Origin: Deltaproteobacteria bacterium GWC2_55_46
GTDB taxonomy: Bacteria > Desulfobacterota > GWC2-55-46
Length of the DNA stretch: 64,000 nucleotides
Assembly (NCBI GenBank): GCA_001595385.3
Contig: LVEI03000001.1
Location: forward strand, 1,579,501 to 1,643,500
Direction of reading: 5' to 3'
Below, piece by piece: positions 30,495-39,467 of this stretch. The notes beneath the pieces were generated by a model. The model searched no databases, was not told the DNA's origin, and saw nothing but the letters and a program-made list of their open reading frames with translations. The position numbers were made by a program, and so were the translations under genes. Position 1 is the stretch's first letter; each line of letters begins with the position of its first letter.

Positions 30495-31016
30495 TTAGCG
30501 TTCAAGCTTGCGAAGGAGCCTCTCGGCCTTTCTCCTCCTGTGCCGGATGACCGCGTATTTTACAGCATAGTAGGTAGCAAACGTGCTAACGGCCGAGACT
30601 ATGACGTTGCCGACAAGAAAGACCACGTAGGCCCAGCCTGCTCCTGTAAGAAACCCCTCAGCCTTTACCTTGTCTACTATGGTCGAGTAATCCTCCCTCA
30701 TGATAAAGCTCCCCACGACAACGCTCATGGTCCAGAAAAAAGGTGATGTGAGCGGGTTTGCTATGAGGGTGCCGAGGACCGCTGATGCCTTGTTGGCCTT
30801 GAGGACGAAGGCTGCGGCAAGGGAAAATATCATACCCAGGCCGAAGGTCGGGAGCACACCCATCAGTACGCCGATGGATGCCCCGCGCGCGATCCTCTCA
30901 GGCGGGTCGTCGATGCGAAGTATCCTGAGATAGATAAGCTTCGCCCTCCTCCTTATCCAGACAAGGGGGTGCTTCTTGTCTATCCCGTTCCTGTATTTTC
31001 CGTCTGTTTTTTCCAT
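30495..31016 (-). CDS. DUF2062 inner-membrane protein
   Basis: 173 residues from ATG 31016; an in-frame TTG at 31043 would add 9 residues, and neither has a clear ribosome site. Pattern: a basic N-terminus, then A-R-G-A-S-I-G-V-L-M-G-V-L-P-T-F-G and N-P-L-T-S-P-F-F-W, both hallmarks of DUF2062, with three to four membrane spans and a basic tail. Function is unknown; the domain is often near glycosyltransferases and envelope genes. It is convergent with the transporter genes. Confidence 0.8.
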   Translation of the reverse strand: MEKTDGKYRNGIDKKHPLVWIRRRAKLIYLRILRIDDPPERIARGASIGVLMGVLPTFGLGMIFSLAAAFVLKANKASAVLGTLIANPLTSPFFWTMSVVVGSFIMREDYSTIVDKVKAEGFLTGAGWAYVVFLVGNVIVSAVSTFATYYAVKYAVIRHRRRKAERLLRKLER

Positions 31017-31192
31017 TTCAGGCGGGCCGGAGATGCTTGGCAAGGAAACTCATATAAATAAGTTACCACACGCCTTCCAGGCAAGTCAATCTACGCTGGG
31101 AGGGGGTCTGGAAGAAAATCCTGCGCTGAATGCGTACCTGGGGGACCCGGTCTATCTATTTGTAAAATCAAGCGAAGCCAGACTCTTTAGGG

Positions 31193-31218
31193 TAAATATG
31201 CTAAATAAGACCTAAATA
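31193..31218 (+). promoter_or_regulatory. Repeated TAAATA half-sites upstream of cupin promoter
   Basis: TAAATA occurs at 31193, 31202 and 31213, the last two as CTAAATA copies 11 bases apart. They lie 15-40 bases ahead of the -35 box of the cupin promoter, a position suited to a regulator binding one DNA face. No regulator is identified. Confidence 0.35.
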
Positions 31219-31232
31219 GTCCAAAATTTTCC

Positions 31233-31260
31233 TTGCGCTCCTTACGGCTTTGTGTATAAT
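31233..31260 (+). promoter_or_regulatory. Sigma70-type promoter of the cupin gene
   Basis: TTGCGC (31233-31238), 16-base spacer, TATAAT (31255-31260). Transcription would begin near 31267, giving a leader of about 70 bases with GAGGAGGG before the ATG at 31336. Confidence 0.65.
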
Positions 31261-31335
31261 TACACGTAAGCTGCTTAAAGAGAGCGCGGCTGATAAAAAT
31301 CACGACATAAAGATAAAACTGAGGAGGGTTTTTCG

Positions 31336-31674
31336 ATGCAGCAGGCAAACGTGAGCACAAGCAGGGAGTTCAAGGACGACGCGGTCAACAAGGTCACATT
31401 CATAAAGACTGAGCAGCTGGTGCAGGATACCTATTATTTCAAGCCAGGCCAGGTGCTCGACTATCACAGGCATCCGGGCGGAGACCAGATATTCTTCGTG
31501 CACGAGGGAGAGGGCACCTATTATATCGATAACGGCAAGGAGTCGACAACAACTCTTAAGCCCGGTGTGGTCGTGCTCGCGCCCAAGGGCGTTTGGCACA
31601 AGATCGTGGCAAAGGGCGAGCTTGTCGTATCTCAGGCAACCGGCCAGCCGGCGGGCTTCGAAAAGAGGGCTTAA
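31336..31674 (+). CDS. Small cupin-domain protein
   Basis: 112 residues. A single cupin barrel: motif 1 with H-R-H-P-G-G-D-Q-I-F-F-V-H and motif 2 around P-K-G-V-W-H-K, giving a metal site of three histidines and a glutamine in place of the usual glutamate. A strong GAGGAGGG site precedes the ATG. It has its own promoter and terminator, so it is monocistronic. Possible roles are metal or small-ligand sensing, or a small isomerase; the sequence does not decide. The repeated half-sites upstream suggest tight regulation. Confidence 0.75.
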   Translation: MQQANVSTSREFKDDAVNKVTFIKTEQLVQDTYYFKPGQVLDYHRHPGGDQIFFVHEGEGTYYIDNGKESTTTLKPGVVVLAPKGVWHKIVAKGELVVSQATGQPAGFEKRA

Positions 31675-31697
31675 GCCAACGAGTCAAAGAAACTGCA

Positions 31698-31730
31698 AAG
31701 GGCAGGGGAAAATCCCCCTGCCCTTTTTTT
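31698..31730 (+). terminator. Rho-independent terminator after the cupin gene
   Basis: GGGCAGGGG, short A-rich loop, CCCCTGCCC, then seven T. Confidence 0.9.
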
Positions 31731-31916
31731 GATACAACGGAACAGGCCGCGCCAAAAAGAGCAGCTCCCTTCCCTTGACAATAACTCACTCAAACAGCTA
31801 AAATGTCTCGCCTTCCTGAAGATGCACGCGGGCAGTCCCCGTATTTTCACCGCGGTGAGCATCGACTTTCAGGGGCAGAGGGCAATATACTCCAGGTCCA
31901 TCTGGTTCAGGTAAAA

Positions 31917-33242
31917 ATGACCTCTCGGCCACGCTATTATGCCTTTTTGAAACTCTCCGTAATCTTAAGCGCGATAGTCTTCCTCGTACTTACCTTATTC
32001 ATCGACCCGCGAAAGGATATAATAGGCACCAACGACGACGGCAGTTATTTCTCGTACGTGAGGTCCGTTGTGGTCGACAGGGACCTTGACCTCGCAAACG
32101 AGTACGAGAGCCTTAAGATAACAAACTTCAAGTACTCTCCCATCGGCCGTCCGGAAAACAAGTATTCGGTGGGGTTTCCACTTACCGTCCTCCCGTTCTA
32201 CCTTTTGACTCATATATTCGTGCTCATCCTTAACTTCCTCGGGGCAGGTCTTGACGCTACGGGCTATTCCGTCATTTATCAGCTCTCGTTCAGCCTGGGG
32301 GCTCTGGTCTACGGATATGCCGGGCTTGTCATCTCCTGTAAGCTCGCGAAAAGATACTTTTCTGATAGGATCTCCTTCCTGTCGGTCCTCGCGATCTTTT
32401 CAAGCTCGAACATAATCTATTACTTCATGCGGGAACCCTTCATGTCGCACCTTTCCTCCTTTTTCTCGGTGGCGCTCTTTCTATATATGTGGAGCATCGT
32501 GAGGGATGGAGAAGGCGGCAAGGGCGCCTGTTTCACTCTGGGGGCGGCGGCCGGCCTCATGATAATCATCCGGCAGCAGGACGTGACCTTCCTGGCGGTG
32601 CCTCTGGTGGACGCCCTTATCGGGTATGCGAGAGAAAGGAAGGCCCCGTGGTTTCTGTCAGCGGGTAAGCTCGTTGCCGCGCTCGCGGGTTTTCTTCCGT
32701 TAATAGCGGTGCAGCTTTTCGTGTGGAAGGCGGTCTTTGGCTCTTTCCTGGTCTATTCATACTCCGGAGAATCGTTCATATATGCCGCCTCTCCAAAGAT
32801 ACTGGAGGTCCTCTTTTCGTCGAAACACGGCCTAATAAGCTGGAACCCCATAATACTGGCCGCCCTTGCCGGACTTGTTCTGTTCATGAAGGCGCGACCA
32901 CGCGCGGGGTGGCTGCTGCTCGCGGCCTTTCTCATGCAGCTTTACGTGAACGCTTCATGGCACATGTGGTGGTTCGGGAACTCATTCGGCCACAGGGCGT
33001 TCATAAGCTCTACCCCGATATTCGTGATCGGCCTTTCAGCCTTGATGGACAAGGCCAATAGCAGAGGCAGGACCGCCTGGGCAGTCCTCGGGGTAAGCAT
33101 CCTCGCGGCATGGAACATGGTAATGGTCCTTGCCTACCTTTCAGAGATGATCCCATATGCCGATTACTTCAGCTGGTGGGAGTTAATACTCAAGCTCAAG
33201 GAGCTGCCGGCGGCGGTCTTAAGGAAGATAGCGTCGCTGTAA
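31917..33242 (+). CDS. Polytopic membrane protein, GT39/ArnT-like
   Basis: 441 residues from ATG 31917; the longer frame from 31803 has a non-hydrophobic, arginine- and histidine-rich start and no ribosome site. About ten membrane helices. After the first helix comes a periplasmic-loop segment G-T-N-D-D-G-S-Y-F-S-Y, similar in position to the catalytic acidic loop of GT39-type lipid-linked sugar transferases. Later loops contain R-E-P-F-M-S-H and W-H-M-W-W-F-G-N-S-F-G-H-R. Probably a glycosyltransferase using polyprenyl-phosphate sugars; acceptor unknown. It ends five bases before the convergent glycerate kinase gene. Confidence 0.6.
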   Translation: MTSRPRYYAFLKLSVILSAIVFLVLTLFIDPRKDIIGTNDDGSYFSYVRSVVVDRDLDLANEYESLKITNFKYSPIGRPENKYSVGFPLTVLPFYLLTHIFVLILNFLGAGLDATGYSVIYQLSFSLGALVYGYAGLVISCKLAKRYFSDRISFLSVLAIFSSSNIIYYFMREPFMSHLSSFFSVALFLYMWSIVRDGEGGKGACFTLGAAAGLMIIIRQQDVTFLAVPLVDALIGYARERKAPWFLSAGKLVAALAGFLPLIAVQLFVWKAVFGSFLVYSYSGESFIYAASPKILEVLFSSKHGLISWNPIILAALAGLVLFMKARPRAGWLLLAAFLMQLYVNASWHMWWFGNSFGHRAFISSTPIFVIGLSALMDKANSRGRTAWAVLGVSILAAWNMVMVLAYLSEMIPYADYFSWWELILKLKELPAAVLRKIASL

Positions 33243-33247
33243 GGGGA

Positions 33248-34585
33248 TTACCTGACGAGGCCTATCATGACGTCCATCACATTGGCGCCAGTCGGCCCTG
33301 TTATGAAAAGCCCATTGACCGGTTTGAAGAAGTTGTAGGAATCGTTCGCGACGAGATATTTTTCAGGGTCAAGACCCAACGCTTGAGCCTTTTTAAGCGT
33401 ATCGGGCATCGAGAAGGCCCCTGCGGCAACTGTAGGGCCGTCTGTGCCGTCAGTTCCGGCGGCAAGCACTGATACTCCTGTTGCGCCGGCGAGTGTGATC
33501 GCGCATGCAAGCGCGAACTCCTGGTTCCTTCCGCCTTTGCCTCTGCCTGTTACCTTCAAGGTAGTCTCACCTCCCATGAGCACGCACGCTGGCCGGCTTA
33601 CGGGGTTGCCGGAGCCTTTTATCTCTTTCAGGATGGAGGCAAAAAATCCGGCGGCTTCCCTGGTATTGCCGGTTATCGTCGACGAGAGTATGAGTGTCTT
33701 GAGGCCCAAAGAGGCGCCCTTCTTTTTCGCCGCCGCAAGGGCTGTAGCGTTGTCGGTAAGTATGACGTTAACGCATCTTTCGAACGCCCTGTGCCCCGGT
33801 TTGGGGGTTTCAACAACCGCGCCCTTCGCGCCTTTTCGGAGAAAGGCCGTTATATCCCGCGGGGCCCTGGAGTAGATGGCGTACCTCTTTAGTATCTTCA
33901 AGGCCCCTTTAAAGGTCGTCGGGTCAGGGGCTGTCGGGCCGGAGCCGATTGAAGACATGTCGCTTCCGACAACGTCAGAGACGATAAGGGTCAAAACCTT
34001 CGCCGGAAAGGCGGTCTCGGCCAGGCGTCCGCCCTTTATCCGCGAGAGGTGCTTTCTTACTACGTTTATCTCGTCTATCGTCGCGCCGGAGTTTACGAGG
34101 AGCCTTGTCACCTTCTGCTTGTCAGTCAGGCTTATGCCCCCGGCAGGCGAGGGCACAAGGGCGGAGGCGCCGCCTGTGAGAAGGAAGATGACAAGGTCGT
34201 CTTCGCCGGCCCTCTCCGCTATCTTTATTATCCTTTCGGCTGCCGCAACGCCGCTCGCGTCGGGTATGGGGTGTCCGGCCTCCAGGACCTCGATACGTTT
34301 GAGCGTCAAGGAGTGTCCGTACCTGGTCACAACCAGGCCGCCTGTTATGCTCTCACCCAATATCTCCTCGACCGCCTTTGCCATCGGGCATACGCCCTTG
34401 CCGGCTCCTATGACAAAGATACGCCTGTATGGTCTGAGGTCCAGGGAGATTTGTTTTTTGATCGTGAGTTTTTTTGAAGAAGCTGAAAAACGCAGGTTAT
34501 TTCGGACGGCGCTATATGGCGAGGCGGCCTCAACGGCCGCGTAGAAGAGCTCCTGGAGAATAGCCTTATCTGCCCCCGTTCTCAT
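33248..34585 (-). CDS. Glycerate 2-kinase (DUF4147/MOFRL family)
   Basis: 445 residues. I-G-A-G-K-G-V-C-P-M-A near residue 58, L-L-T-G-G-A-S-A-L-V-P-S-P and S-D-V-V-G-S-D-M-S-S-I-G-S-G-P are the markers of the GckA/TtuD-like family, and the C-terminal MOFRL domain has G-T-D-G-T-D-G-P. It phosphorylates D-glycerate to 2-phosphoglycerate in the cytoplasm. It overlaps the end of nadE by 20 bases, so the two are cotranscribed. A hydroxypyruvate reductase annotation is common for this family but less well supported. Confidence 0.88.
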   Translation of the reverse strand: MRTGADKAILQELFYAAVEAASPYSAVRNNLRFSASSKKLTIKKQISLDLRPYRRIFVIGAGKGVCPMAKAVEEILGESITGGLVVTRYGHSLTLKRIEVLEAGHPIPDASGVAAAERIIKIAERAGEDDLVIFLLTGGASALVPSPAGGISLTDKQKVTRLLVNSGATIDEINVVRKHLSRIKGGRLAETAFPAKVLTLIVSDVVGSDMSSIGSGPTAPDPTTFKGALKILKRYAIYSRAPRDITAFLRKGAKGAVVETPKPGHRAFERCVNVILTDNATALAAAKKKGASLGLKTLILSSTITGNTREAAGFFASILKEIKGSGNPVSRPACVLMGGETTLKVTGRGKGGRNQEFALACAITLAGATGVSVLAAGTDGTDGPTVAAGAFSMPDTLKKAQALGLDPEKYLVANDSYNFFKPVNGLFITGPTGANVMDVMIGLVR

Positions 34586-36299
34586 ATCTGTTGGTTATGG
34601 GCATGCGCCTGTCCTTGCCGAGGGCCCTGGGGGTTATCTTGACCCCCGGGGGCGCCTGCCTTCTCTTGTATTCGCTACTGTCTACCATCGAGGCCACCTT
34701 CCTTACAAGCTCTTTTCCAAAGCCCATCATGGCGATTTCCTCTATTGACCTGTCCTCCTCGACGTAGGCCTTGAGTATCCTGTCGAGCGTATCATAAGGA
34801 GGGAGCGTGTCCTGGTCGGTCTGGTCCGGCCTCAGCTCCGCCGTAGGCGCCTTTGTGAATACCCTTTGCGGGATGAGCTCGCTGCCTTCAAGCTCGTTTA
34901 ACTTTTGAGAGACCCTGTAGACGAGGGTCTTTGGCACGTCTTTTATCACCGCGAAGCCCCCGGCCATGTCCCCGTAGAGTGTAGCGTACCCGACGCTCAT
35001 TTCGCTCTTGTTCCCGGTCGTAAGGACAAGCCAGCCGAACTTGTTGCTCAAGGCCATGAGGATATTGCCCCTTATCCTGGCCTGCATATTCTCCTCCGCC
35101 TCGTTGGGCCTTGTGCCGGAGAAGGCCTTGCGCATCATGTCAAGGTATCTCTGGTAGGTATCGTCTATGGGTATGGTCATCTTCTTTATGCCGAGGTTTC
35201 TGGCCAGAGATGCCGCGTCATCGATACTCTCTTTCGATGTATACCTCGAAGGCATGAGAACTCCGGTGATGTTCTCTTTGCCGAGGGCGAGGCAGGCGAC
35301 AGAGGCGACAAGTGAAGAGTCTATCCCGCCGCTCAAGCCGACTACCACGTGGTTGAAGCCGTTTTTCCTTACGTAGTCTCCTGTGCCGAGTATGAGCGCC
35401 TTTAGTACTTCTTCAGACTCGTTCAAAGGCCCGGCCTCTTTTTTTGCAAGGCGCTGGAGCTTCGTTTTTTTAGGCAGGGCCCCAAGGTCGACGGTTTTGA
35501 CCTCCTGGGGGGCCATCCTTTTGGCCTCGCGCCTTCTCGGGTCGTGGAGACGGACCATCGATATCGAATCGATATCCAGGTCGGTTATTATCAGGTCCTC
35601 TTCGAAGGCCCTGCCCCTGGCGATTATCTCTCCCCTTTCATCGACGACCATGCCCCTGCCGTCAAATACCAGCTCGTCCTGCCCGCCTACGGTGTTGTTG
35701 TAGGCGATAATCACCTCGTTGTCCCTCGCCCTTGTGACGAGCATCTCCTCCCTGGCCACGGCCTTGCCAGTGTGGTAAGGGGAGGCGTTTATGTTCACGA
35801 TGAGCTCGGCCCCTGCAAGGCACTGCGCCCTGGCGGGGCCGTCCGGGTACCAGATGTCCTCGCATATCTCTATGCCTATGGTTATGCCGCCCAGGACGAA
35901 GTTCAAAGGATCCGTGCCCGCCTGGAAATACCTCTGCTCGTCAAAGACGCCGTAGTTTGGCAGGTACATCTTGTGATAGACGGCCGCGACCTTGCCGCCA
36001 TGCACTATCGCCGCCGCGTTGTATATATCGGCCTTCCTGTCGACGAAGCCTACTATGGCGGTTATGCCGCTTATCTTTCTGGCGAGGACTTTGAGGGCCT
36101 TGAGGTTGTCGTCTATGAAGCCGGGCTTCAAGAGCAGGTCTTCAGGCGGATATCCCGTAAGGGAGAGTTCAGGGAAGAGGATAAGCCCTGCCCCGGCCTT
36201 CTTCGCCTTCCCGGTATAGGAGAGTATCTTTTTTGCGTTGCCCCTGATATCGCCCACGGTTGGGTTTATCTGGGCCATGGCGAGCCTTAATCTGCGCAT
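34566..36299 (-). CDS. nadE: Glutamine-dependent NAD+ synthetase
   Basis: 577 residues. The N-terminal nitrilase-fold glutaminase has Glu in F-P-E-L-S-L-T-G-Y, Lys in Y-H-K-M-Y-L-P-N-Y and Cys in I-E-I-C-E-D-I-W. The C-terminal synthetase has the ATP loop G-L-S-G-G-I-D-S-S near residue 325 and T-T-G-N-K-S-E. It amidates deamido-NAD+. The ATG at 36299 has only 9 bases after a plausible -10 box, and the first strand L-R-L-A-M-A-Q requires this start rather than the ATG seven codons later. Confidence 0.95.
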   Translation of the reverse strand: MRRLRLAMAQINPTVGDIRGNAKKILSYTGKAKKAGAGLILFPELSLTGYPPEDLLLKPGFIDDNLKALKVLARKISGITAIVGFVDRKADIYNAAAIVHGGKVAAVYHKMYLPNYGVFDEQRYFQAGTDPLNFVLGGITIGIEICEDIWYPDGPARAQCLAGAELIVNINASPYHTGKAVAREEMLVTRARDNEVIIAYNNTVGGQDELVFDGRGMVVDERGEIIARGRAFEEDLIITDLDIDSISMVRLHDPRRREAKRMAPQEVKTVDLGALPKKTKLQRLAKKEAGPLNESEEVLKALILGTGDYVRKNGFNHVVVGLSGGIDSSLVASVACLALGKENITGVLMPSRYTSKESIDDAASLARNLGIKKMTIPIDDTYQRYLDMMRKAFSGTRPNEAEENMQARIRGNILMALSNKFGWLVLTTGNKSEMSVGYATLYGDMAGGFAVIKDVPKTLVYRVSQKLNELEGSELIPQRVFTKAPTAELRPDQTDQDTLPPYDTLDRILKAYVEEDRSIEEIAMMGFGKELVRKVASMVDSSEYKRRQAPPGVKITPRALGKDRRMPITNRYENGGR

Positions 36300-36308
36300 G
36301 GGTAGAAG

Positions 36309-36335
36309 ATTATCAGAAGGGCTTTTACGTGTAAA
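36309..36335 (-). promoter_or_regulatory. Putative nadE promoter, close to start codon
   Basis: On the minus strand: TTTACA (36335-36330), 15-base spacer, GATAAT (36314-36309). The ATG begins 9 bases later, so the transcript would be nearly leaderless. The spacer is shorter than ideal. Confidence 0.45.
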
Positions 36336-36376
36336 GGGAGAATGGAACAGAAAAGAGGGAAGGCCCCTTCTTCTTC

Positions 36377-36405
36377 TTTACAACCTTGCGCAAGGGGTCT
36401 ATAAT
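36377..36405 (+). promoter_or_regulatory. Promoter of the TPR gene with palindrome in spacer
   Basis: TTTACA (36377-36382), 17-base spacer, TATAAT (36400-36405). The spacer contains the perfect palindrome CCTTGCGCAAGG (36384-36395). The ATG is only 8 bases after the -10 box, implying a leaderless mRNA. Confidence 0.6.
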
Positions 36406-36413
36406 CTCCGGCC

Positions 36414-37442
36414 ATGAGCAACCCTTACGCGATATTCGATCGAGCCGAGAGGAAGAGGTCGGTCTCCAGGTTCCTCGAAGCGATACCGCTTTACCTCGAG
36501 GCCAAGAGGCTCTCCGGTGTAGATGACGAGCTTAAAAGCGCCTGCTTTTTCTCCCTCGGGGATACCTACCGGATGGTCGGCGAGTTCTCCAAGGCTGGAA
36601 GATGCTATCTCTCCTCACGTAAGCTCCTCCTCGCCATGGGAGATGAGGTAAGGGCCATCGACTCGATGGTCGGCCTGGGTCTTAGCCTCAGGGCTACCGG
36701 AGAGGTGAGGGAATCGCTTGCGCTCTTTAACGAGGCCCTCAAGAGCTACAAAAAGCTGGGGGACAGGGCCGGGGTGGCCTTTACGCTCTGGGCAAGGTCA
36801 GGGGCGCTTCGCCTGAAGGGCGATCTTTTGGGCACGATAGCCGGCTTCAAGGAGGCAAGAGCGAGCTTTTCGCGCCTGCGCGATAAGAGCGGGGTTGGAT
36901 ATTGCCTCACAGGCCTCGGCGGGGCCTCCCGCGTGGCGGGCAAGCACAGGGACTCGAACAGGTACTATACAGAGGCGAATAAGCTTTTCAGGGAGTTAAA
37001 GGATACCTTCGGTGTCGCGTACTCCTACTGCGGCATAGCGAACTCGATGAGGATGGTCGGGGACCTCCGTGGCTCTCTAAAGTTTTTCAAGTTGGCCAAG
37101 GAAAATTACAGGAAGATAGGCGACAAGGTGAGCTACGCCTATACCCTTTGGGGTGAGGGGACCGCTTTGCAGATGCTCGGCAAGGATAGCGCCGCGCTCT
37201 ATGACTTCAAAGAGGCGCTCTCTCTTTTCAAAGAGACAAGGGACAGGCGGGGGCTCATCTACTGTATTATGTCAATCGGCGAGATAGATTTTGGAATCAA
37301 CCCTAAAAAGGGGCTAAGGGCCTTCAGCTCTGCCCTAAAAAAAGCGGAAGCGCTTGGCCTCGGCGTTGAGGCCCGCTATGCCAGGATGCTTCTGGATAAA
37401 GCGAAAAAAGATCCGGGGGCGATCCCGCTAAACCTCGCATAG
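36414..37442 (+). CDS. Tetratricopeptide-repeat protein
   Basis: 342 residues made of about eight helical-pair repeats of roughly 40 residues, each with G-D/L-x-x-x-Y/F and a terminal Y-x-x-A-x-x-L-F/Y. No signal peptide or extra domain is seen, so it is a cytoplasmic scaffold of unknown partner. There is no ribosome site before the ATG, which lies 8 bases after a TATAAT box. It is followed 3 bases later by uppP, which suggests a role linked to envelope lipid cycling. Confidence 0.8.
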   Translation: MSNPYAIFDRAERKRSVSRFLEAIPLYLEAKRLSGVDDELKSACFFSLGDTYRMVGEFSKAGRCYLSSRKLLLAMGDEVRAIDSMVGLGLSLRATGEVRESLALFNEALKSYKKLGDRAGVAFTLWARSGALRLKGDLLGTIAGFKEARASFSRLRDKSGVGYCLTGLGGASRVAGKHRDSNRYYTEANKLFRELKDTFGVAYSYCGIANSMRMVGDLRGSLKFFKLAKENYRKIGDKVSYAYTLWGEGTALQMLGKDSAALYDFKEALSLFKETRDRRGLIYCIMSIGEIDFGINPKKGLRAFSSALKKAEALGLGVEARYARMLLDKAKKDPGAIPLNLA

Positions 37443-37445
37443 AGA

Positions 37446-38255
37446 ATGGATATCACCCAGGCCCTTGTCCTCGCCATAATACAGGGCATAACCGAATTCC
37501 TCCCGATATCCTCCACCGCGCACCTGATACTGGTCCCGCTCATCACAGGGTGGCCTGACCAGGGGCTTTCCTTCGACGTGGCCCTCAATACCGCGACCTG
37601 GCTCGCGGTGGTCGTCTATTTCCGCAAGGACATAATAGCGATAAGCCGCGGCTTCGTAAGGAGCCTTGGTGAAAGGTCGCTTAAGGGCAACCACGAAGGC
37701 GCGCTCGCGTGGATGGCGCTTTTGGGCACCATACCAGTCGGCCTGGCCGGGGTGCTCGCCCACGATGTCGTAGCAGGCGAGCTTCGCACCCTTGAGGTGA
37801 TAGGCTGGTCGTCAATAATCTGGGGGCTTGTCCTTTGGGTGGCTGACAGGAACCCCGGCAGAACGGATATCAAAGAGGTCGGATGGAAGGCTGCGATCGC
37901 CGTAGGCCTGGCCCAGGCCATAGCCCTCGTGCCCGGCACAAGCCGGTCGGGCATTACCATGACGGCCGGGCTTTTTATGGGTCTATCGCGCATGGCCGCG
38001 GCGAGGTTCTCATTCCTTCTTGCTATCGTTGTCGGGGCCTTGGCCGGGGCGAAGGAGGGGGCCGATATGGTAAAGGCCGGGGTCGACACGCCCTGGACCG
38101 CCGTCCTCATAGGCGGGTCCGTGGCATTTGTCTCAGCCTACCTTGCGATACATTACTTCCTTAAGATCATCTCCCGCTCGTCGATGGTGCCGTTCGTCGT
38201 ATACCGTGTCGCCCTCGGCGTCGTCATCTTAGCCTACGCATATTACAATCTTTAA
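37446..38255 (+). CDS. uppP: Undecaprenyl-diphosphatase (bacitracin resistance)
   Basis: 269 residues, about eight membrane spans. The two signature loops are present: G14-I-T-E17-F-L-P-I-S-S-T-A-H26 and P-G-T-S-R-S-G-I-T-M. They hold the catalytic Glu, Ser, His and Arg. It dephosphorylates undecaprenyl pyrophosphate at the inner membrane, recycling the carrier used by peptidoglycan and by polysaccharide units such as those of the locus upstream. Confidence 0.95.
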   Translation: MDITQALVLAIIQGITEFLPISSTAHLILVPLITGWPDQGLSFDVALNTATWLAVVVYFRKDIIAISRGFVRSLGERSLKGNHEGALAWMALLGTIPVGLAGVLAHDVVAGELRTLEVIGWSSIIWGLVLWVADRNPGRTDIKEVGWKAAIAVGLAQAIALVPGTSRSGITMTAGLFMGLSRMAAARFSFLLAIVVGALAGAKEGADMVKAGVDTPWTAVLIGGSVAFVSAYLAIHYFLKIISRSSMVPFVVYRVALGVVILAYAYYNL

Positions 38256-38271
38256 GGAAGCTCTGATTGCT

Positions 38272-38363
38272 GGTCCCCCTCTTTCCTGAAGAGGGGTCAG
38301 GGGAGATTATCTTTGAATGGTTTATAATCCCCCTTAGTCCCCCTTTAGAAAAGGGGGAGATTT
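38272..38363. repeat. Dispersed palindromic repeat (CCCCCT / AGGGGG type)
   Basis: Two C-rich/G-rich hairpins: GTCCCCCTCTTTCCTGAAG with AGGGG and CAGGGGAGATT, then AATCCCCCTTAGTCCCCC with AAAAGGGGGAGATT. This is a common intergenic element of many Gram-negative genomes. It separates uppP from the convergent aminopeptidase gene and could act as a bidirectional transcript end. Confidence 0.65.
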
Positions 38364-38368
38364 CAGCC

Positions 38369-39439
38369 TCAGATGAGAAACTTCCCGTTCTTCTGAATCG
38401 CCTTCCCGTCGAGGTATATGGCCCCGCCCCGCCTCAGGTCCTTTATCATGTCCCAGTGTATGGCGGATGAGTTCTTGCCCCCGGCCCGCTCGTAAGACCT
38501 GCCGACCGCGAGGTGGACCGTGCCGCCTATCTTCTCGTCGAAGAGGATGTCCTTGGTGAACTTCTGTATGCCGTAGTTTACGCCTATCCCCAGCTCGCCC
38601 AGGAAGCGCGCCCCCTTGTCCGTGCCGAGCATGGCCATGAGGAAGTCTTCGTTCTTGTCGGCGCTCGCCTCCACTACCTTCCCGCCCCTGAACCTCAAGC
38701 GTATGCCGGTGACCTCTCTACCCTGGTAGATGGCTGGCATCTCATAGTATATGTAGCCTTCTGCGCTCGTCTCTTCAGGGGAGAGGAATACCTCCCCGTC
38801 GGGCATGTTCCTTTCGCCGTAGCAGGGGATGGCCTTGCGGCCGCGTATGCCTATCTTGATATCCGTATCCGTGCCGACTATCCTTACCTCGTTGGCCCTG
38901 TCGAGGGCCGCCTTGAGCTTCATCTCCTTCTGCTTTACCTTCTTCCAGTCTATGTTCGTGGCGCCGTAGACAAAATCCTCGTACTCTTCGAGGCTCATAT
39001 CGGCCTCCTGGGCGAGGCCGTTGGTGGGGAAGTTGCAGAGGACCCATCTCTTGCGGTTGACTATCTCCTCGCTTATCGGGCGGAGCACCTTTGTCCGCTT
39101 GCCGACGACCCTGGGGTCGGCGTTGGAGAGCGCCTTCTTGTTGGCCGAGGCCCTTATGTTCACGAAGCAGTCGATTTTTTTGGCCTCGAATAGCCTGGTC
39201 GTGGGGAAGAAGGCTATCTGCTCCGGGCTTGCCGTATCGAAGAATATGCTGGATGTCTCCTCGAAGCCTATGCTCGTGAGCGGGTGCCCCCCGGCCTTAA
39301 GTACCTCCCTGAAGACTTCGAGCACCAGCGGCTTTGCGAGCTCTGTTGTGGAGCTTATGAGGACGGTGTCGCCCTTTTTTACCCCGATGGAATGATTTAC
39401 AAGGATGGAAGCGAGCTTTTTTTGGCGCGGGTCGGCCAT
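38369..39439 (-). CDS. M29-family aminopeptidase (AmpS/aminopeptidase T-like)
   Basis: 356 residues from ATG 39439, preceded by GGAGGG 9 bases upstream; the frame continues upstream only through a repeat element. Family features are the N-terminal half with V-K-K-G-D-T-V-L-I-S-S, then E-T-S-A-E-G near the substrate site, and the C-terminal metal-binding region with L-G-E-L-G-I-G-V-N, then H-L-A-V-G-R-S-Y and I-H-W-D-M-I. It removes N-terminal residues from peptides using a co-catalytic metal pair. It is the last gene of a minus-strand run. Confidence 0.85.
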   Translation of the reverse strand: MADPRQKKLASILVNHSIGVKKGDTVLISSTTELAKPLVLEVFREVLKAGGHPLTSIGFEETSSIFFDTASPEQIAFFPTTRLFEAKKIDCFVNIRASANKKALSNADPRVVGKRTKVLRPISEEIVNRKRWVLCNFPTNGLAQEADMSLEEYEDFVYGATNIDWKKVKQKEMKLKAALDRANEVRIVGTDTDIKIGIRGRKAIPCYGERNMPDGEVFLSPEETSAEGYIYYEMPAIYQGREVTGIRLRFRGGKVVEASADKNEDFLMAMLGTDKGARFLGELGIGVNYGIQKFTKDILFDEKIGGTVHLAVGRSYERAGGKNSSAIHWDMIKDLRRGGAIYLDGKAIQKNGKFLI

Positions 39440-39467
39440 TATACGGACCCTCCGGTCTTTTTTTTGG

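Noticed and set aside
35544-36290. 248-codon plus-strand frame opposite nadE
   Set aside because: Shadow of the nadE coding sequence; no domain and no start signal.
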